From Geoalkalibacter ferrihydriticus DSM 17813 (lineage in GTDB: Bacteria; Desulfobacterota; Desulfuromonadia; Desulfuromonadales; Geoalkalibacteraceae): a DNA stretch of 64,000 nucleotides. A program made the translations under genes and the position numbers. The notes beneath the pieces were generated by a model. The model did not search any database and was not told where the DNA came from. It saw only the letters and a list, made by a program, of their open reading frames with translations. Below are positions 26,347 through 35,978 of this stretch, piece after piece. The stretch is from positions 62,001 to 126,000 of the forward strand of contig NZ_JWJD01000003.1 of assembly GCF_000820505.1 (NCBI RefSeq), written 5' to 3'. Positions within the stretch are counted from its first letter, which is position 1; the number at the start of each line of letters is the position of its first letter.

Positions 26347-28728
26347 TCAGAAGTCCAGAATATCCTGTTCGGCAAGCTCCTTGCGGATGTGTTCCCGAAT
26401 CTGGCGGCCTACGCCGAGGGTCAGTGCGGCGCGGGCGATCTTTTCCGCCTGCGCCAGAGTTATGCGGGACAGAAAGGCTTTGGTGCGGGGGATGAACGGC
26501 GCGGCCATGGAGAATTCACGCACGCCCAAACCCAGCAACAAGGCCATGTGAATTGGGTCCGTCGCCATCTCGCCGCACAGGCAGAGCCCGATGCGGTGGT
26601 TGCGGGCGGTCTGGGCGAGTTGGCCGAGAACGCCGACCACGGCCGGGTGCAGCGGATCAAAATATTTGGCGACCAGGGGGTTGTTGCGATCGGCTGCCAA
26701 CAGGTACTGGATAAGGTCGTTGGTGCCCAGGGCGAAAAAGTCGACTTCGCCGGCTAGGCGTTCGGCCAGATAAACGGCTGCCGGAACCTCGATCATGACG
26801 CCCAGAGGCATTTTTTCCGCAAAGGGCAGGCCGGCAGCGCGCAAATGGCGACGGGCTTCGCCAACCACCTCCTTGCACGCCCGAACATCCTCCATACTCG
26901 AAATCAAGGGAAACAGCAAACGCACCGGCCCCTGGACGCCGGCCATGAGGATCGCCTCGATCTGGGTGCGGAACATGTCGCGATGGTCAAGACAGACCCG
27001 CACCGAGCGCCAGCCCATGAAGGGGTTGTCTTCCAGCGGCGGTGCAAAATAGGGCAGGGCCTTGTCGCCGCCGATGTCGAGGGTCCGGATGGTGACCGGA
27101 CGCCCGTCGAAGTCTTCGACGATGCGGCGGTAGAGTCGATACTGTTCCTCGCGGTCGGGAAAGTCGCCATGGGCCATGTAGGGAAATTCGGTGCGATACA
27201 ACCCCACGCCGTCGGCGCCGTTGCGCAGGGCAATGGCGACGTCTCCGATCAGCCCGATGTTCGCCCGCAGCTTGATGTCCTGGCCGTCGGCGGTGCGGGC
27301 GGGTTGCTCGCGGTAGGTGTCAAAGCGCTGAACCTCCCGCTGGCGATCAGCTTCGAGGCGCTCGAATTCTTCGGCCACCTGGGGCGGTGGGTTGATGTAC
27401 AGCGTGCCTGAGTTGCCGTCGAGAATCAGGTTCTCATCGGGCGCGACCCGCTTGAGGACTCCTTTGACGCCGACAATGGTCGGAATGCCCATGGATTTTG
27501 CCATGATCACCGCGTGGGAGTTTTTTTCACCCACTTCGGTAACGATGCCGAGAATTTTTTCGGCATCCAGGCTTGCCATGTCCGAGGGCAGCAGTTCGCG
27601 CGCCACGAGGATTCCGGGATTTTTCAATTGCAGAGGCTGCTGATTCTGTCCGCGGAGGTTGGCCAGGATACGCCGACCGATGTCTTCCATGTCCGCGGCC
27701 CGTTCACGCAGGTAGGCATCCTCCATGCGGCCGAAAGCCTCGACGTAGTCGCTGACCACGGTTTTGAGGGCATAGGCCGCGCTGTGCCGGCGCTGCTCGA
27801 TGGCCGCCAGCAATTTCTGCATGAAGCCTCGATCTTCGAGAATCATCAGGTGGGTGTGGAAGATCGCGGCGTCGTCGGACGAAAGGCGCGCGGCGACCTG
27901 TTTTTCCAGATACAGAGTCTGAATGCGGGTTTTTTCCAGTGCATCCTCAAGCAAACGCCGCTCTCGCTCGGGCTCGACCTCGCCCTGGTCGACAATGTCG
28001 GTAAACCCCAGGCGCTCATCAAGAAGGTTGGCGGGTCCGCCGGCGATGCCGGGGTAAGCCGGGATGCCGCGCAGGGCGCTATAATCGTTGCGCGCGGGGC
28101 TGTCATCGTTGCCGTCGTCGTTGCTTTGCCGGCGCAGGCTCTGGCGCGTCTGCTCAAGTTCCTGCACGAAACGGTTGGCTTGCTCTTCTTTTTGGCGAAT
28201 GGCATCGAGCAGGCGCGCGTTGACAACGATGGAGGATACCTGAAAGGCGATGGTCGAAAGTGCGCTGATTTCCTCGCCGCTGAACTGGCGCGGCGCCAGT
28301 GTCTGAATGGCAAGAACCCCAATAGGCCTGCGCCGGTCGAACAGGGGTATGCCGAGAAAGGAGTGAAAGCGCTCCTCGCGGGTTTCGCGGAAATAGCGAT
28401 AACGCGGGTGCGCCTGCGGCTCCAGGATGGAGACCACCTTGCTCTGCTCTACCGCCAGGCCGGTCAGGCCCTCGCTGATCTTCATCGCCACCTTGCCAAC
28501 TGCCCGCCGCGAAAGACCGCGCGTGGCGCGTAGGCGCAGGGTGAGTTCGTCATCTTCAAGCAGGTAGATGGAGCAGACCTCGGTGCGCATGCGTCGCGCC
28601 ACCAGGGTGACAATGTTGTTCAGGGTTTCGTCGAGATCGTGGGACTGAAGAATGAGAGTGCTGATATCCTCCAGCGTGGTGATGCCGAACAGGTCTTTGC
28701 TGCTGTTTTGTCTGGAAGATGGGCTCAT
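26347..28728 (-). CDS. ptsP: GAF-domain phosphoenolpyruvate-protein phosphotransferase (EI-Ntr)
   Basis: About 793 residues. A GAF domain (about 15-165) is followed by enzyme I: N-terminal HPr-binding helices, the phosphohistidine swivelling domain with NSHAVIMAKSMGIPTIVG, and the PEP-binding barrel ending with the catalytic Cys in GLCLCGEMA. It takes phosphate from PEP and feeds the nitrogen-related phosphotransfer chain (NPr, EIIA-Ntr), a regulator of carbon-nitrogen balance; its partners are not in the window. The ATG at 28728 has no strong ribosome-binding site. Upstream codons would run through a dispersed repeat copy, which argues against a longer protein. Confidence 0.92.
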   Translation of the reverse strand: MSPSSRQNSSKDLFGITTLEDISTLILQSHDLDETLNNIVTLVARRMRTEVCSIYLLEDDELTLRLRATRGLSRRAVGKVAMKISEGLTGLAVEQSKVVSILEPQAHPRYRYFRETREERFHSFLGIPLFDRRRPIGVLAIQTLAPRQFSGEEISALSTIAFQVSSIVVNARLLDAIRQKEEQANRFVQELEQTRQSLRRQSNDDGNDDSPARNDYSALRGIPAYPGIAGGPANLLDERLGFTDIVDQGEVEPERERRLLEDALEKTRIQTLYLEKQVAARLSSDDAAIFHTHLMILEDRGFMQKLLAAIEQRRHSAAYALKTVVSDYVEAFGRMEDAYLRERAADMEDIGRRILANLRGQNQQPLQLKNPGILVARELLPSDMASLDAEKILGIVTEVGEKNSHAVIMAKSMGIPTIVGVKGVLKRVAPDENLILDGNSGTLYINPPPQVAEEFERLEADRQREVQRFDTYREQPARTADGQDIKLRANIGLIGDVAIALRNGADGVGLYRTEFPYMAHGDFPDREEQYRLYRRIVEDFDGRPVTIRTLDIGGDKALPYFAPPLEDNPFMGWRSVRVCLDHRDMFRTQIEAILMAGVQGPVRLLFPLISSMEDVRACKEVVGEARRHLRAAGLPFAEKMPLGVMIEVPAAVYLAERLAGEVDFFALGTNDLIQYLLAADRNNPLVAKYFDPLHPAVVGVLGQLAQTARNHRIGLCLCGEMATDPIHMALLLGLGVREFSMAAPFIPRTKAFLSRITLAQAEKIARAALTLGVGRQIREHIRKELAEQDILDF

Positions 28729-28778
28729 GCGCGTTACATTGCCGTCGCGAAAAAGAAGAGGCGAATAAAAACCATTTC

Positions 28779-28913
28779 GTAACTGTTCAGCACGCGCCGC
28801 AGGGTGCGGCGGCATCGCGTGCGGCAAAAACTCTCCTGCGGCTCAAACATTCGCCGCAGCACTCAACCGCTGCACCCTGCGGCACTGTCGGACGTCGCAG
28901 CTGAATAATTACG
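28779..28913. repeat. Dispersed terminal-inverted-repeat element, copy B (full length)
   Basis: 135 bases from GTAACTGTTCAGC to GCTGAATAATTACG, ends forming an imperfect inverted repeat of about 13 bases. It contains GCCGCAGGGTGCGGC and its counterpart CACCCTGCGGC as inner arms. It lies 50 bases upstream of the ptsP start. The rest of 28914-29244 holds no gene I can support; a hairpin around 28960-29000 (GCCGCGCGGG...CCCGTGCGGC) is the only other structure. Confidence 0.8.
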
Positions 28914-29244
28914 TCATCTCTTTTATACACGCAGCTCCGGGATTGTGGCGACAAAAAAACGCCGCGCGGGGGAGAGAGGACCCGTGCGGCGCAAAGGGGC
29001 GGGCAACCGTCTAGGAGGAAAGTTTCTGGCCCCAACATGTGGGATGTTTTAGAGCAAGGCCCATGCCAAACATTGAAAGAAATTTAAGAATTTGCGGAGG
29101 CACCAATGGTTCCGGCGAGTTGAAGAATTCAGGGGAAGATTGGGAAGACGGGCAGGTGTGTCGCCGGTGACTCATTTTTGGGGCGCGGATGTCGCGTTTT
29201 TAGCGCCGCAGACCAGGGTGCGCAGGTCGCCCTCTGTGTCAAAA

Positions 29245-29261
29245 TTGGCACGGCAGGTGCT
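29245..29261 (+). promoter_or_regulatory. Sigma-54 promoter-like site facing into the 3' end of the hydrogenase-like activator gene
   Basis: TTGGCACGGCAGGTGCT: -24 GG at 29247-29248, -12 GC at 29259-29260, ten bases apart, one mismatch to the usual consensus. Initiation is expected near 29272, antisense to the minus-strand gene that ends at 29277. No plus-strand gene starts for more than 4 kb. Confidence 0.55.
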
Positions 29262-29276
29262 ACCGATTTCGTCATT

Positions 29277-31565
29277 TCACGGGGCCGCTGATGTCTTGAA
29301 CTCATTGCCCTTGAGTCCATGGCGCGCCAGGATGCGGTAAAAGGTGCGCCTTGGAATGTTGGCTTTGCGCGCCGCCAGGGACACGTTTCCCCTGGCTTCC
29401 TCCAGGTATTTGCGGATCAGGCTTTTCTCCACCTGCTCAAGATGCTTCTCGCGCTGACCGCGGAAGGAATTTTCGGCATTGTTGCCGTTGTCGTCGCCCT
29501 CAAGAGCCAATTGGGAAAAAATCGAGGGCAGGTTCTCGATGCGGATCACATTGTCTTGGGTCAGCACCGAGCCGCGCTCGATAATATTCTGCAATTCGCG
29601 GATATTGCCCGGCCAGTGGTAACGCATCAGTGCGGCGATGGCGCGATCTTCGATGCCGCGGATCGGCTTGTTGAGACGTTTGCTGGCGGCGGCGAGAAAA
29701 TGGTGTACCAGTTGCGGCAGCGATTCGCGACGGCTGCGCAGGGGCGGCATGGTGATGGTGAAGACGTTGAGGCGGTAAAACAGATCCTCGCGAAACCAAC
29801 CCTCGCGCACTCCGTCCTCCAGATTGCGGTTGGTGGCGGCGATGAGACGTACATCGACTTTGTGCGGCAGCGTGCCGCCCACGGGTTTGAGTTCGCCGCT
29901 GTCGAGTACCCTCAGCAGTTCGGCTTGCAACTTCGGGGTGATGTCACCGATTTCATCCAGGAAGATGGTGCCGCCGTTGGCGGCCTCGAACAGCCCCTTT
30001 TTGTCAGCGATGGCGCCGGTGAAGGAGCCTTTTTTGTGCCCGAACAGCTCGCTTTCGAGCAGGCTGTCGGTGAGGGTGGTGCAGTTGACGGTTACCAGCG
30101 GCTTGTCGGCGCGGCTGCTGTGTTCGTGAATGGCGCGGGCGGTCAGTTCCTTGCCGGTCCCGCTCTCGCCGCGAATCAGCACGGTGGTCGGCGTCGGGCC
30201 GACCTGGCGAATCAGCTTGAGTACGTCGAGGGTGCGCGGATCCTTGCCGATGATGGCCGGATCGCCGTACTCCTGGGCCAGGGCGCGCTGGGCCAGTTCG
30301 TATTTTTGAGTGAGGCTGACGCGATCTTCCTCCAGTCGCTTGATGGAAAAAGGCAGACACATCTCCGTGTCGGCCAGTCCCTGATAGACCGCAACCGCAT
30401 ACTCGCGGCAGGTCGGGTAGCCGCAGGCGCCGCAGTCGAATTCGTCCTGTTCGACGAACTTGTTGGTGGCCTGCAGAATTGAGCGGACGCTTTCGCCATT
30501 GGGCGGCTCCAAACGCTTGAGCTTGTTGCTGAAACGGCGCTGCAATTGGGGAAGCGGCTGTTCGTGCTGGTAGAGCGCCTGGCTGTCGTAGGGCAGATCC
30601 TGAGTCTGGTAGGAATTGATGACCAGATTGCGTTTGGCGAAGGTCGTCAGCCGGTTGTTCTTACCGGGACCTCCGATGCAGCCTCCCTCGCAAAAGCGGA
30701 TGTCCACCCAGCGCGGGGTAATGCGACGGGCGGCAAGGTCGCGAATGAGTTCCAGGCAGCTTTCGGCGCCGCCGGTGGAAATGAAATCGGGATTGAGAAA
30801 GTCATTGCGCACATCGAAGGCTTGAAAGGGGCCGCCGGAGAGAGGGAACAGCCGGCCCTTATCGGGTTTGCGGCCGGCGAAGGGCGCATCGCTCAGCCGG
30901 GTCAGGTCAAGACTCTGGTCGCGAAACATTTGGCTGAGTTCGCGATAGGTGAGCACCAGGTCGATGGCGCCGGCGACTTCTTCGGAGGCCACTTCGAATT
31001 TTCCGGCGATGCAGGAGCTGATATAGATGACGCGGGTTTGTGGACCGCCGCGCTCCTTGAGAAAGCGGCCGATGGCGACCATGGGTGAAACCACCGGCAT
31101 CAGGTTGCGCAGCAATTGCGGATAGTGGCGCTCGATGAGATCGACAATCGTCGGGCAGTGGCTCGAAATAAGGGGTGCGCTGTTGGGGGCGAGGATGAGA
31201 TCCTGGTAAGTCGCGGCGATCAGTTCGACCCCCGTGGAACCTTCGTGGACTTCGGCAAATCCCAGTTTTTTGAGGCCCGACACCAGTTGGCCGGGACGCA
31301 GATCGTTGAAAAAGGCAGGGTAGGAGCACCCGAGGACGGCGATGACGTTCTGTCCTTCGCCAAGGATGCGGCGGGTGCCCTCGATACAGTTGGCGATCAC
31401 CTTGGCTTGCTGTGAGCAGACTTTGAGACATTTGCCGCAGCCGATGCAGCGCGCATGGATGACCTCGGCCCACTCGGGACCAACTTTGATGGCCTTGACG
31501 GGACAGTTGCGCACGCATGAGTAGCACTTGCGGCACCGTTCTCTGACAGTTTCGATGGGACCCAT
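29277..31565 (-). CDS. Sigma-54-dependent activator with ferredoxin and [FeFe]-hydrogenase-like sensory domains
   Basis: 762 residues. Two 4Fe-4S motifs (Cys 11-21 and 40-50) lead into an iron-hydrogenase large-subunit-like domain (about 75-330). It keeps Cys-137 (SHCP), Cys-185 (SSCIAGK) and Cys-292/296 (CEGGC), the four ligands of the H-cluster cubane, while the proton-transfer Cys of TSCCP is replaced by His. [10 protein letters not shown] cluster (about 378-386) follows. The AAA+ domain (about 440-665) has Walker [15 protein letters not shown] and a C-terminal Fis-type helix-turn-helix ([12 protein letters not shown]). It is probably a redox- or hydrogen-responsive enhancer-binding protein; that function is inference. 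Confidence 0.9.
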   Translation of the reverse strand: MGPIETVRERCRKCYSCVRNCPVKAIKVGPEWAEVIHARCIGCGKCLKVCSQQAKVIANCIEGTRRILGEGQNVIAVLGCSYPAFFNDLRPGQLVSGLKKLGFAEVHEGSTGVELIAATYQDLILAPNSAPLISSHCPTIVDLIERHYPQLLRNLMPVVSPMVAIGRFLKERGGPQTRVIYISSCIAGKFEVASEEVAGAIDLVLTYRELSQMFRDQSLDLTRLSDAPFAGRKPDKGRLFPLSGGPFQAFDVRNDFLNPDFISTGGAESCLELIRDLAARRITPRWVDIRFCEGGCIGGPGKNNRLTTFAKRNLVINSYQTQDLPYDSQALYQHEQPLPQLQRRFSNKLKRLEPPNGESVRSILQATNKFVEQDEFDCGACGYPTCREYAVAVYQGLADTEMCLPFSIKRLEEDRVSLTQKYELAQRALAQEYGDPAIIGKDPRTLDVLKLIRQVGPTPTTVLIRGESGTGKELTARAIHEHSSRADKPLVTVNCTTLTDSLLESELFGHKKGSFTGAIADKKGLFEAANGGTIFLDEIGDITPKLQAELLRVLDSGELKPVGGTLPHKVDVRLIAATNRNLEDGVREGWFREDLFYRLNVFTITMPPLRSRRESLPQLVHHFLAAASKRLNKPIRGIEDRAIAALMRYHWPGNIRELQNIIERGSVLTQDNVIRIENLPSIFSQLALEGDDNGNNAENSFRGQREKHLEQVEKSLIRKYLEEARGNVSLAARKANIPRRTFYRILARHGLKGNEFKTSAAP

Positions 31566-31607
31566 CCGACACTCTCCGGGATTTACGGATTGTTCGTCAC
31601 CTCAGCC

Positions 31608-31661
31608 ATTATATCTGGGCACAATCCATCAATTCTGCCCAGGCCCGGCCTTTTTTGTCAA
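31608..31661 (-). promoter_or_regulatory. Promoter region of the hydrogenase-like activator gene
   Basis: On the minus strand TTGACA (31661-31656) is followed after 18 bases by CAGAAT (31637-31632). A perfect TATAAT lies closer to the gene (31613-31608) without a clear -35. Either could start the transcript of the 31565 gene; TGTC and GACA half-sites around it could bind a regulator. Confidence 0.45.
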
Positions 31662-31678
31662 GGGAGAGGCCGGCTTGT

Positions 31679-32680
31679 TCAGCGGGTGCGAAAGCGTCCC
31701 ACTTCCTCACTGAAATGGCAGGCGGCCAGGTGGCCAGGCTGTTTTTCGCTCAAGGGCGGAGCTTGCCGCGCACAGATTTCGCGGGCATAGGCGCAGCGGG
31801 GATGAAAAGTGCATCCGCTGGGGGGCGCAAGGGGCGAGGGAACTTCCCCCTTGAGAGGGACATAGCGACCGCGACGTGCCGGGTCGGGAACCGGCACGGC
31901 ATTGAGCAGCGCTTCGGTATAGGGGTGACGAGGCCGGAGATAGAGGGCTTCGGCATCGGCATGTTCAACAATAGCGCCAAGGTACATGACTGCGACTTCG
32001 TCGCTGATGTGTTCGATCAGGGAAAGATCGTGAGCGATAAACAGGTAGGTCAGGTCGAATTCACGCTGCAGATCCTGCAACAGGTTCACCACCTGCGCCT
32101 GCACCGAGAGGTCGAGAGCCGAAACCGGTTCATCGGCGACCATCAGGCGCGGCTTGAGCGCCAGAGCGCGGGCGATGCCGATGCGCTGGCGCTGGCCGCC
32201 GGAAAATTCGTGGGGATAGCGCTGTGCGTGATCGGGCGCCAAACCGACTCTGCCGAGCAGCTCAACCACGGCATCGCGCAGGGCTGGACCGCTCGCCAGG
32301 TTGTGAATGCGCAGGGGCTCGCCGACGATGTCGCCCACACGCATGCGGGGATTGAGAGACGAATAGGGGTCCTGAAAAATCATCTGCATCTGCCGACGCA
32401 GGGGGCGCAGCCGGTGTGGCGGCAGCGGCGCGAGATTTCGTCCCTCGAAGAGGATTTCGCCGCCGTCGGCCTCGAGTAGTTTCATGATCAGTTTGCCGGT
32501 GGTTGACTTGCCGCAGCCCGATTCGCCCACCAGCCCCAGGGTGCGGCCGCGTTGCAGGGCAAAGGATACGCCGTTGACCGCCTTGAGTTCTTCGCGGCGC
32601 GCGGCGACGGGAGACGTCTTGATCCAGAAAGACTTGCGCAGATCGCGCACTTCCAGCAAGGGTGTCATGGAATCTTGCAT
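31679..32680 (-). CDS. Dipeptide/oligopeptide ABC transporter ATP-binding protein (DppF/OppF type)
   Basis: 333 residues. Walker [12 protein letters not shown]-loop [15 protein letters not shown], signature [15 protein letters not shown], Walker [13 protein letters not shown] and the switch His in IAHDLSL, plus the peptide-transporter C-terminal extension with [14 protein letters not shown] (Fe-S or zinc-like cysteines). It hydrolyses ATP as a heterodimer with the preceding ATPase. The ATG at 32680 follows GGAGG and overlaps the upstream stop as TAATG, so translation is coupled. No permease or binding-protein gene is in the vicinity. Confidence 0.93.
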   Translation of the reverse strand: MQDSMTPLLEVRDLRKSFWIKTSPVAARREELKAVNGVSFALQRGRTLGLVGESGCGKSTTGKLIMKLLEADGGEILFEGRNLAPLPPHRLRPLRRQMQMIFQDPYSSLNPRMRVGDIVGEPLRIHNLASGPALRDAVVELLGRVGLAPDHAQRYPHEFSGGQRQRIGIARALALKPRLMVADEPVSALDLSVQAQVVNLLQDLQREFDLTYLFIAHDLSLIEHISDEVAVMYLGAIVEHADAEALYLRPRHPYTEALLNAVPVPDPARRGRYVPLKGEVPSPLAPPSGCTFHPRCAYAREICARQAPPLSEKQPGHLAACHFSEEVGRFRTR

Positions 32681-33639
32681 TAGGGCCTCCAACAGCGCAC
32701 CTGATGACCGGGAGCCACGTCGCGCAGCGGCGGCAACTCGCCGCGGCAGGGAGCGAAGGCTACCGGGCAGCGCTCCAGAAACGGGCAGCCATCAGGCGTG
32801 AGGCGCGGGTCGGGCACCTGTCCGCTGATAGGCGCCAGGCGGGTTTTCTTCTCGCCCAGGCGCGGCACGCAGGACAGCAGGCCCTGGGTGTAGGGATGGC
32901 GCGGATCGGCGTAGATGCGGGCGACGTCCGCATACTCCATGATCAGGCCGGCGTACATGATGGCAACCTGATCGGCGTTCTGCGCGACGATGCCCAGATC
33001 ATGCGTGATGAGCAGAGTCGCCATCTGACGCTCTTCCTTGAGGTTGCGCAGCAGGTCCATGATCTGCGCCTGAATGGTCACATCCAGGGCAGTGGTCGGC
33101 TCATCGGCGATCAACAGTTGGGGGTCGCAGGCCAGAGCCATGGCGATCATCACCCGCTGGCGCATGCCGCCGGAGAGGTTGTGCGGGTATTCATGCAGGC
33201 GCTTGCGCGCCGCGGCAATCCCCACCTTGTGCAGCAACTCTTCCGCGGCATCGAGCGCCGCTGCGGCGTCGAGGTTTTTATGCAGGCGCAGGACTTCGCC
33301 GATCTGATCACCGATTCGAAACACCGGATTGAGGGAGGTCATGGGTTCCTGAAAAATCATCGAGATCCGATTGCCGCGGATGCGGCGCATCTCCGCCAGA
33401 GGCAGCCGCAGCAGGTCTTCTCCGTGAAACAGGATCTCTCCTTCGACGATACGTCCCGGCGGCGGGACAAGGCGCAGGATGGACAGGGCGGTCATGGATT
33501 TGCCGCAACCCGATTCGCCCACCACAGCCAGGGTCTCCCGTGCCGGGATGTCGAGATCAATGCCGCGGATGGCTTTGACCAGCCCCCCGGAGCTAAAAAA
33601 GAAAGTTTTGAGATTGCGAATGGACAGAAGGGCTGACAT
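32680..33639 (-). CDS. Dipeptide/oligopeptide ABC transporter ATP-binding protein (DppD/OppD type)
   Basis: 319 residues. Walker [12 protein letters not shown]-loop [16 protein letters not shown], signature [15 protein letters not shown], Walker [13 protein letters not shown], switch His in ITHDLGI, and the oligopeptide C-terminal module with [14 protein letters not shown]. It pairs with the downstream DppF-like ATPase. GGAG is five bases from the ATG. The two genes form a two-ATPase operon without membrane or substrate-binding components, so they either serve permeases encoded elsewhere or are the remnant of a larger operon that continues only by function. Confidence 0.93.
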   Translation of the reverse strand: MSALLSIRNLKTFFFSSGGLVKAIRGIDLDIPARETLAVVGESGCGKSMTALSILRLVPPPGRIVEGEILFHGEDLLRLPLAEMRRIRGNRISMIFQEPMTSLNPVFRIGDQIGEVLRLHKNLDAAAALDAAEELLHKVGIAAARKRLHEYPHNLSGGMRQRVMIAMALACDPQLLIADEPTTALDVTIQAQIMDLLRNLKEERQMATLLITHDLGIVAQNADQVAIMYAGLIMEYADVARIYADPRHPYTQGLLSCVPRLGEKKTRLAPISGQVPDPRLTPDGCPFLERCPVAFAPCRGELPPLRDVAPGHQVRCWRP

Positions 33640-33841
33640 GAGGCTCCCGGCAGGGCGGTCGCCGTGGACCGCATGAATGTGATGGTCTTAAAATGTAACC
33701 GCAATCACCTTCCCCGGTCAAGAAATGCCTGGATTGATTTTCCTTGCGCCACCGCTCTGTGCTAGGATCAGGATCTTTGTCGCGAACCGGCACGGACAAA
33801 GGGCCAGCGACCAACGACAGTGGACAAAGGACAATAACCCA

Positions 33842-34723
33842 GTGACGACCGACAGCTTGGCGGACCTCCATCTTCACACCCACTTTTCCGATGGCGTTCA
33901 TTCTCCCGAAGATATCGTGCAAATGGCACGGGACGCTGGCGTGGCGACCCTCGCCATCTGCGATCATGACAACCTCGATGGCATCGCGCCTGCGCGCGCG
34001 GCCGGTGCGCAGGTCGGCATCGAAGTCATCAGCGGCGTGGAACTCTCCAGCCGGTGGCGCGGCTTTCATGATCTGCACATCCTGGGTTACGGCTTCGATC
34101 CGCAGCATCCCGAACTTTGTCGCGAGTTGAAAGAGTTTCGCGCGTTCCGCAGTCGCCGCAATGAACTTATTGTTGAGCGGGTCAACCGACGACTAACCGC
34201 GAGGAAAAAGGCGCCTCTCGATTTTGCGCGGGTTCGCGAACTGGCCGGCGGCACCTTTGGGCGTCCTCACATCGCCCGCGCCCTCATCGAAATGGGCCAC
34301 GCGCGCGATACGAGTGAAGCTTTTGAGCGCTATTTGATCCCCTGCAACGTCGAAAAGAAATTTTTCCCCGCCGATCAGGCCATCGCTCTGATACATCGTG
34401 CCGGGGGCGTGGCGGTGCTGGCCCATCCGCCCTTTATCACCCCCGAGCGCAATGCCCTTGAGGGCCTGCTCGATGTGCTCACCGGCTTTGGACTCGACGG
34501 GCTTGAAGCCTACAACAACGGCGCGACCCGCGACGATGTCGACTATCTCATCGGTCAGGCTCGCAGGCGCGGCCTGATCGTCACCGGTGGCTCGGACCAT
34601 CATGGTTTCGAGGGAGACGAGAGCCGTATCGGCTGGTGCCGCGGGGTGCTGCCGATTCCTTATAGTTGCGTGACGGAGCTGCGCTCCGCCCTGGCGCGGC
34701 GCGCGGAGAACCACCAACTTTGA
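33842..34723 (+). CDS. PHP-domain metal-dependent phosphoesterase
   Basis: 293 residues. The four PHP motifs are visible: LADLHLHTHFSDG (metal-binding HxH), AICDHDNLDG, the GVELSS segment with its Glu, the VLAHP histidine and the C-terminal GGSDHHG. The family includes the YciV/RnaAM nucleases and 3',5'-nucleotide phosphatases; length and order fit the TrpH/YciV group that removes short 5' or 3' ends. Start is the GTG at 33842 with AGGA nine bases upstream. Single gene, divergent from the peptide ABC ATPases. Confidence 0.88.
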   Translation: MTTDSLADLHLHTHFSDGVHSPEDIVQMARDAGVATLAICDHDNLDGIAPARAAGAQVGIEVISGVELSSRWRGFHDLHILGYGFDPQHPELCRELKEFRAFRSRRNELIVERVNRRLTARKKAPLDFARVRELAGGTFGRPHIARALIEMGHARDTSEAFERYLIPCNVEKKFFPADQAIALIHRAGGVAVLAHPPFITPERNALEGLLDVLTGFGLDGLEAYNNGATRDDVDYLIGQARRRGLIVTGGSDHHGFEGDESRIGWCRGVLPIPYSCVTELRSALARRAENHQL

Positions 34724-34917
34724 CGTTTCAGTGCAGAGTCCGGCAAGTTGTCGTTTGGCAGCGACGAAAACGACCAAAACCGTCACCTCCGTTTAGGGAT
34801 ATGCCGGGGCCGATATCGCTTGCACTGCTGTGCGGAAAAAGAATTATTGCCCGGCAATGGCCGTTAAAACGCACATTTAAAAAAATCCCCCAGGGGGTTT
34901 TCATGTTTGCGGCTGAT

Positions 34918-34934
34918 GTGGTATAAAGCTTGCT
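34918..34934 (+). promoter_or_regulatory. Possible sigma-54-type (or TATA-like) promoter of the DUF882 gene
   Basis: TGTGGTATAAAGCTTGCTG has GG at 34920-34921 and TTGC with GC at 34932-34933, ten bases apart, but the -24 block differs from TGGCACG. The embedded TATAAA could instead be a sigma-70 -10. Low confidence. Confidence 0.3.
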
Positions 34935-35011
34935 GGATTAGACGACTGAAAGTTTTAGAGATCTTTTAATTGAATGGTTTAAGAAATGCAACCATAAGGA
35001 GACTTCCCACG

Positions 35012-35593
35012 ATGCAGTTGCGCGAACTTCAGATGCAGGAGGCATCCTGCCGACTGAACCGCCGAACCTTCATCAAAGGTCATCTGGCGGCCCTGGCCGT
35101 TCTGGCCCTGCCCGCACCCGCCTTGGCGCTGGCGCGCCCCACCGCGCGCGAGCGGGCGCTGTCCTTTTACAACATCCATACCGGCGAAAAACTCAAAAAC
35201 GCCATCTACTGGGCCGACGGCGGCTATGTGGAAGAAACCCTGGACGACATAAGCTTCCTGTTGCGCGATTTCCGCCGCAACGAAGTCGGTACCATCGATC
35301 CAGAGCTTCTCGATCAGGTTTTCTCTCTGCGCCGCGCGGTCGGTGCCAAAAATCCCGTGCACATCATCTCCGGGTACCGCTCGCCCGCCACCAATGAGAT
35401 GCTGGCGCAGCAGAGCGGCGGGGTCGCCCGGCGCAGCTTTCACATGGACGGGCGCGCCGTCGATCTGCGCATCCCCGGGTGTGATCTGCAGACGGTGCGC
35501 CGTGCCGCCATCGGCATGCAACGTGGCGGCGTGGGATTTTATCCGCGTTCGGACTTCGTTCATATCGATACCGGCCCGGTGCGCTCCTGGTAA
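35012..35593 (+). CDS. Tat-exported YcbK/DUF882 family protein (peptidase M15-like)
   Basis: 193 residues. A twin-arginine signal (NRRTFIKGHLAALAVLALPAPALA, about 15-40) precedes a DUF882 domain with FYNIHTGEKL, VHIISGYRSPATNEML, SFHMDGRAVDLRI and FVHIDTGPVRSW. The conserved Ser-x-H-x-x-G-x-A-x-D and the final H-x-D histidine pair form the zinc site of the peptidase M15 fold. It probably trims peptidoglycan peptides in the periplasm. AAGGAG lies ten bases before the ATG. A strong terminator follows. Confidence 0.88.
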   Translation: MQLRELQMQEASCRLNRRTFIKGHLAALAVLALPAPALALARPTARERALSFYNIHTGEKLKNAIYWADGGYVEETLDDISFLLRDFRRNEVGTIDPELLDQVFSLRRAVGAKNPVHIISGYRSPATNEMLAQQSGGVARRSFHMDGRAVDLRIPGCDLQTVRRAAIGMQRGGVGFYPRSDFVHIDTGPVRSW

Positions 35594-35628
35594 GCGCACC
35601 CTATTCCTTCCTCCCCAACGAAAAAGGG

Positions 35629-35660
35629 CTTCCGTGCTTGCACGGAAGCCCTTTTTCGTT
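35629..35660. terminator. Intrinsic terminator after the DUF882 gene
   Basis: AAAAAGGGCTTCCGTG and CACGGAAGCCCTTTTT arms with a four-base loop, T run of five. The following 35661-35978 is unusually AT-rich (runs of A and T), carries no gene I can support and probably holds the promoter of the GGDEF-EAL gene. Confidence 0.9.
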
Positions 35661-35978
35661 TCCCGGTCAAATCGCCGTCGCATGGCTCAGTTCATGAAAA
35701 AAATGAAAAGGAAATGGCTTTTTTACGCCCCCAGCGTTCCTTGTGGAAAAAAGAAAATAAGAAAAGAATACAAGTGGTTATCTCTCCTTGGTTTCTGGTT
35801 GTGAAAAAAGTTTGAAAAAATTTTTGAAATGGGACTAATCTTGCATTTCTAGTCATCCTGTTTGTTTTTTTTACCTGCCTGGGAGCCTGTCGGACTCTTC
35901 ATGCAGCGGCTGTTAATTCGGCGCGAAAAACCCGAGCGTCTCCCGGCGTGCAAATCCTCCTGCCTTCCGGAATCAGAA

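Noticed and set aside
28729-28827. N-terminal extension of ptsP
   Set aside because: The extra codons translate through repeat copy B, and the family starts near the GAF domain at the ATG of 28728.
29319-30482. Long plus-strand open frame (387 codons) antisense to the hydrogenase-like activator gene
   Set aside because: The minus-strand frame has complete Fe-S, AAA+ and helix-turn-helix motifs; the opposite frame has no recognisable motif and is a by-product of high GC.
34878-34902. Intrinsic terminator after the PHP phosphoesterase gene
   Set aside because: The ATCCCCC/GGGGGTT palindrome has almost no loop and only four Ts; it may be a weak stop but is not convincing.
35694-35804. Short Lys-rich frame (36 codons) in the AT-rich gap before the GGDEF-EAL gene
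   Set aside because: No ribosome-binding site, biased composition from A-runs, no family resemblance.
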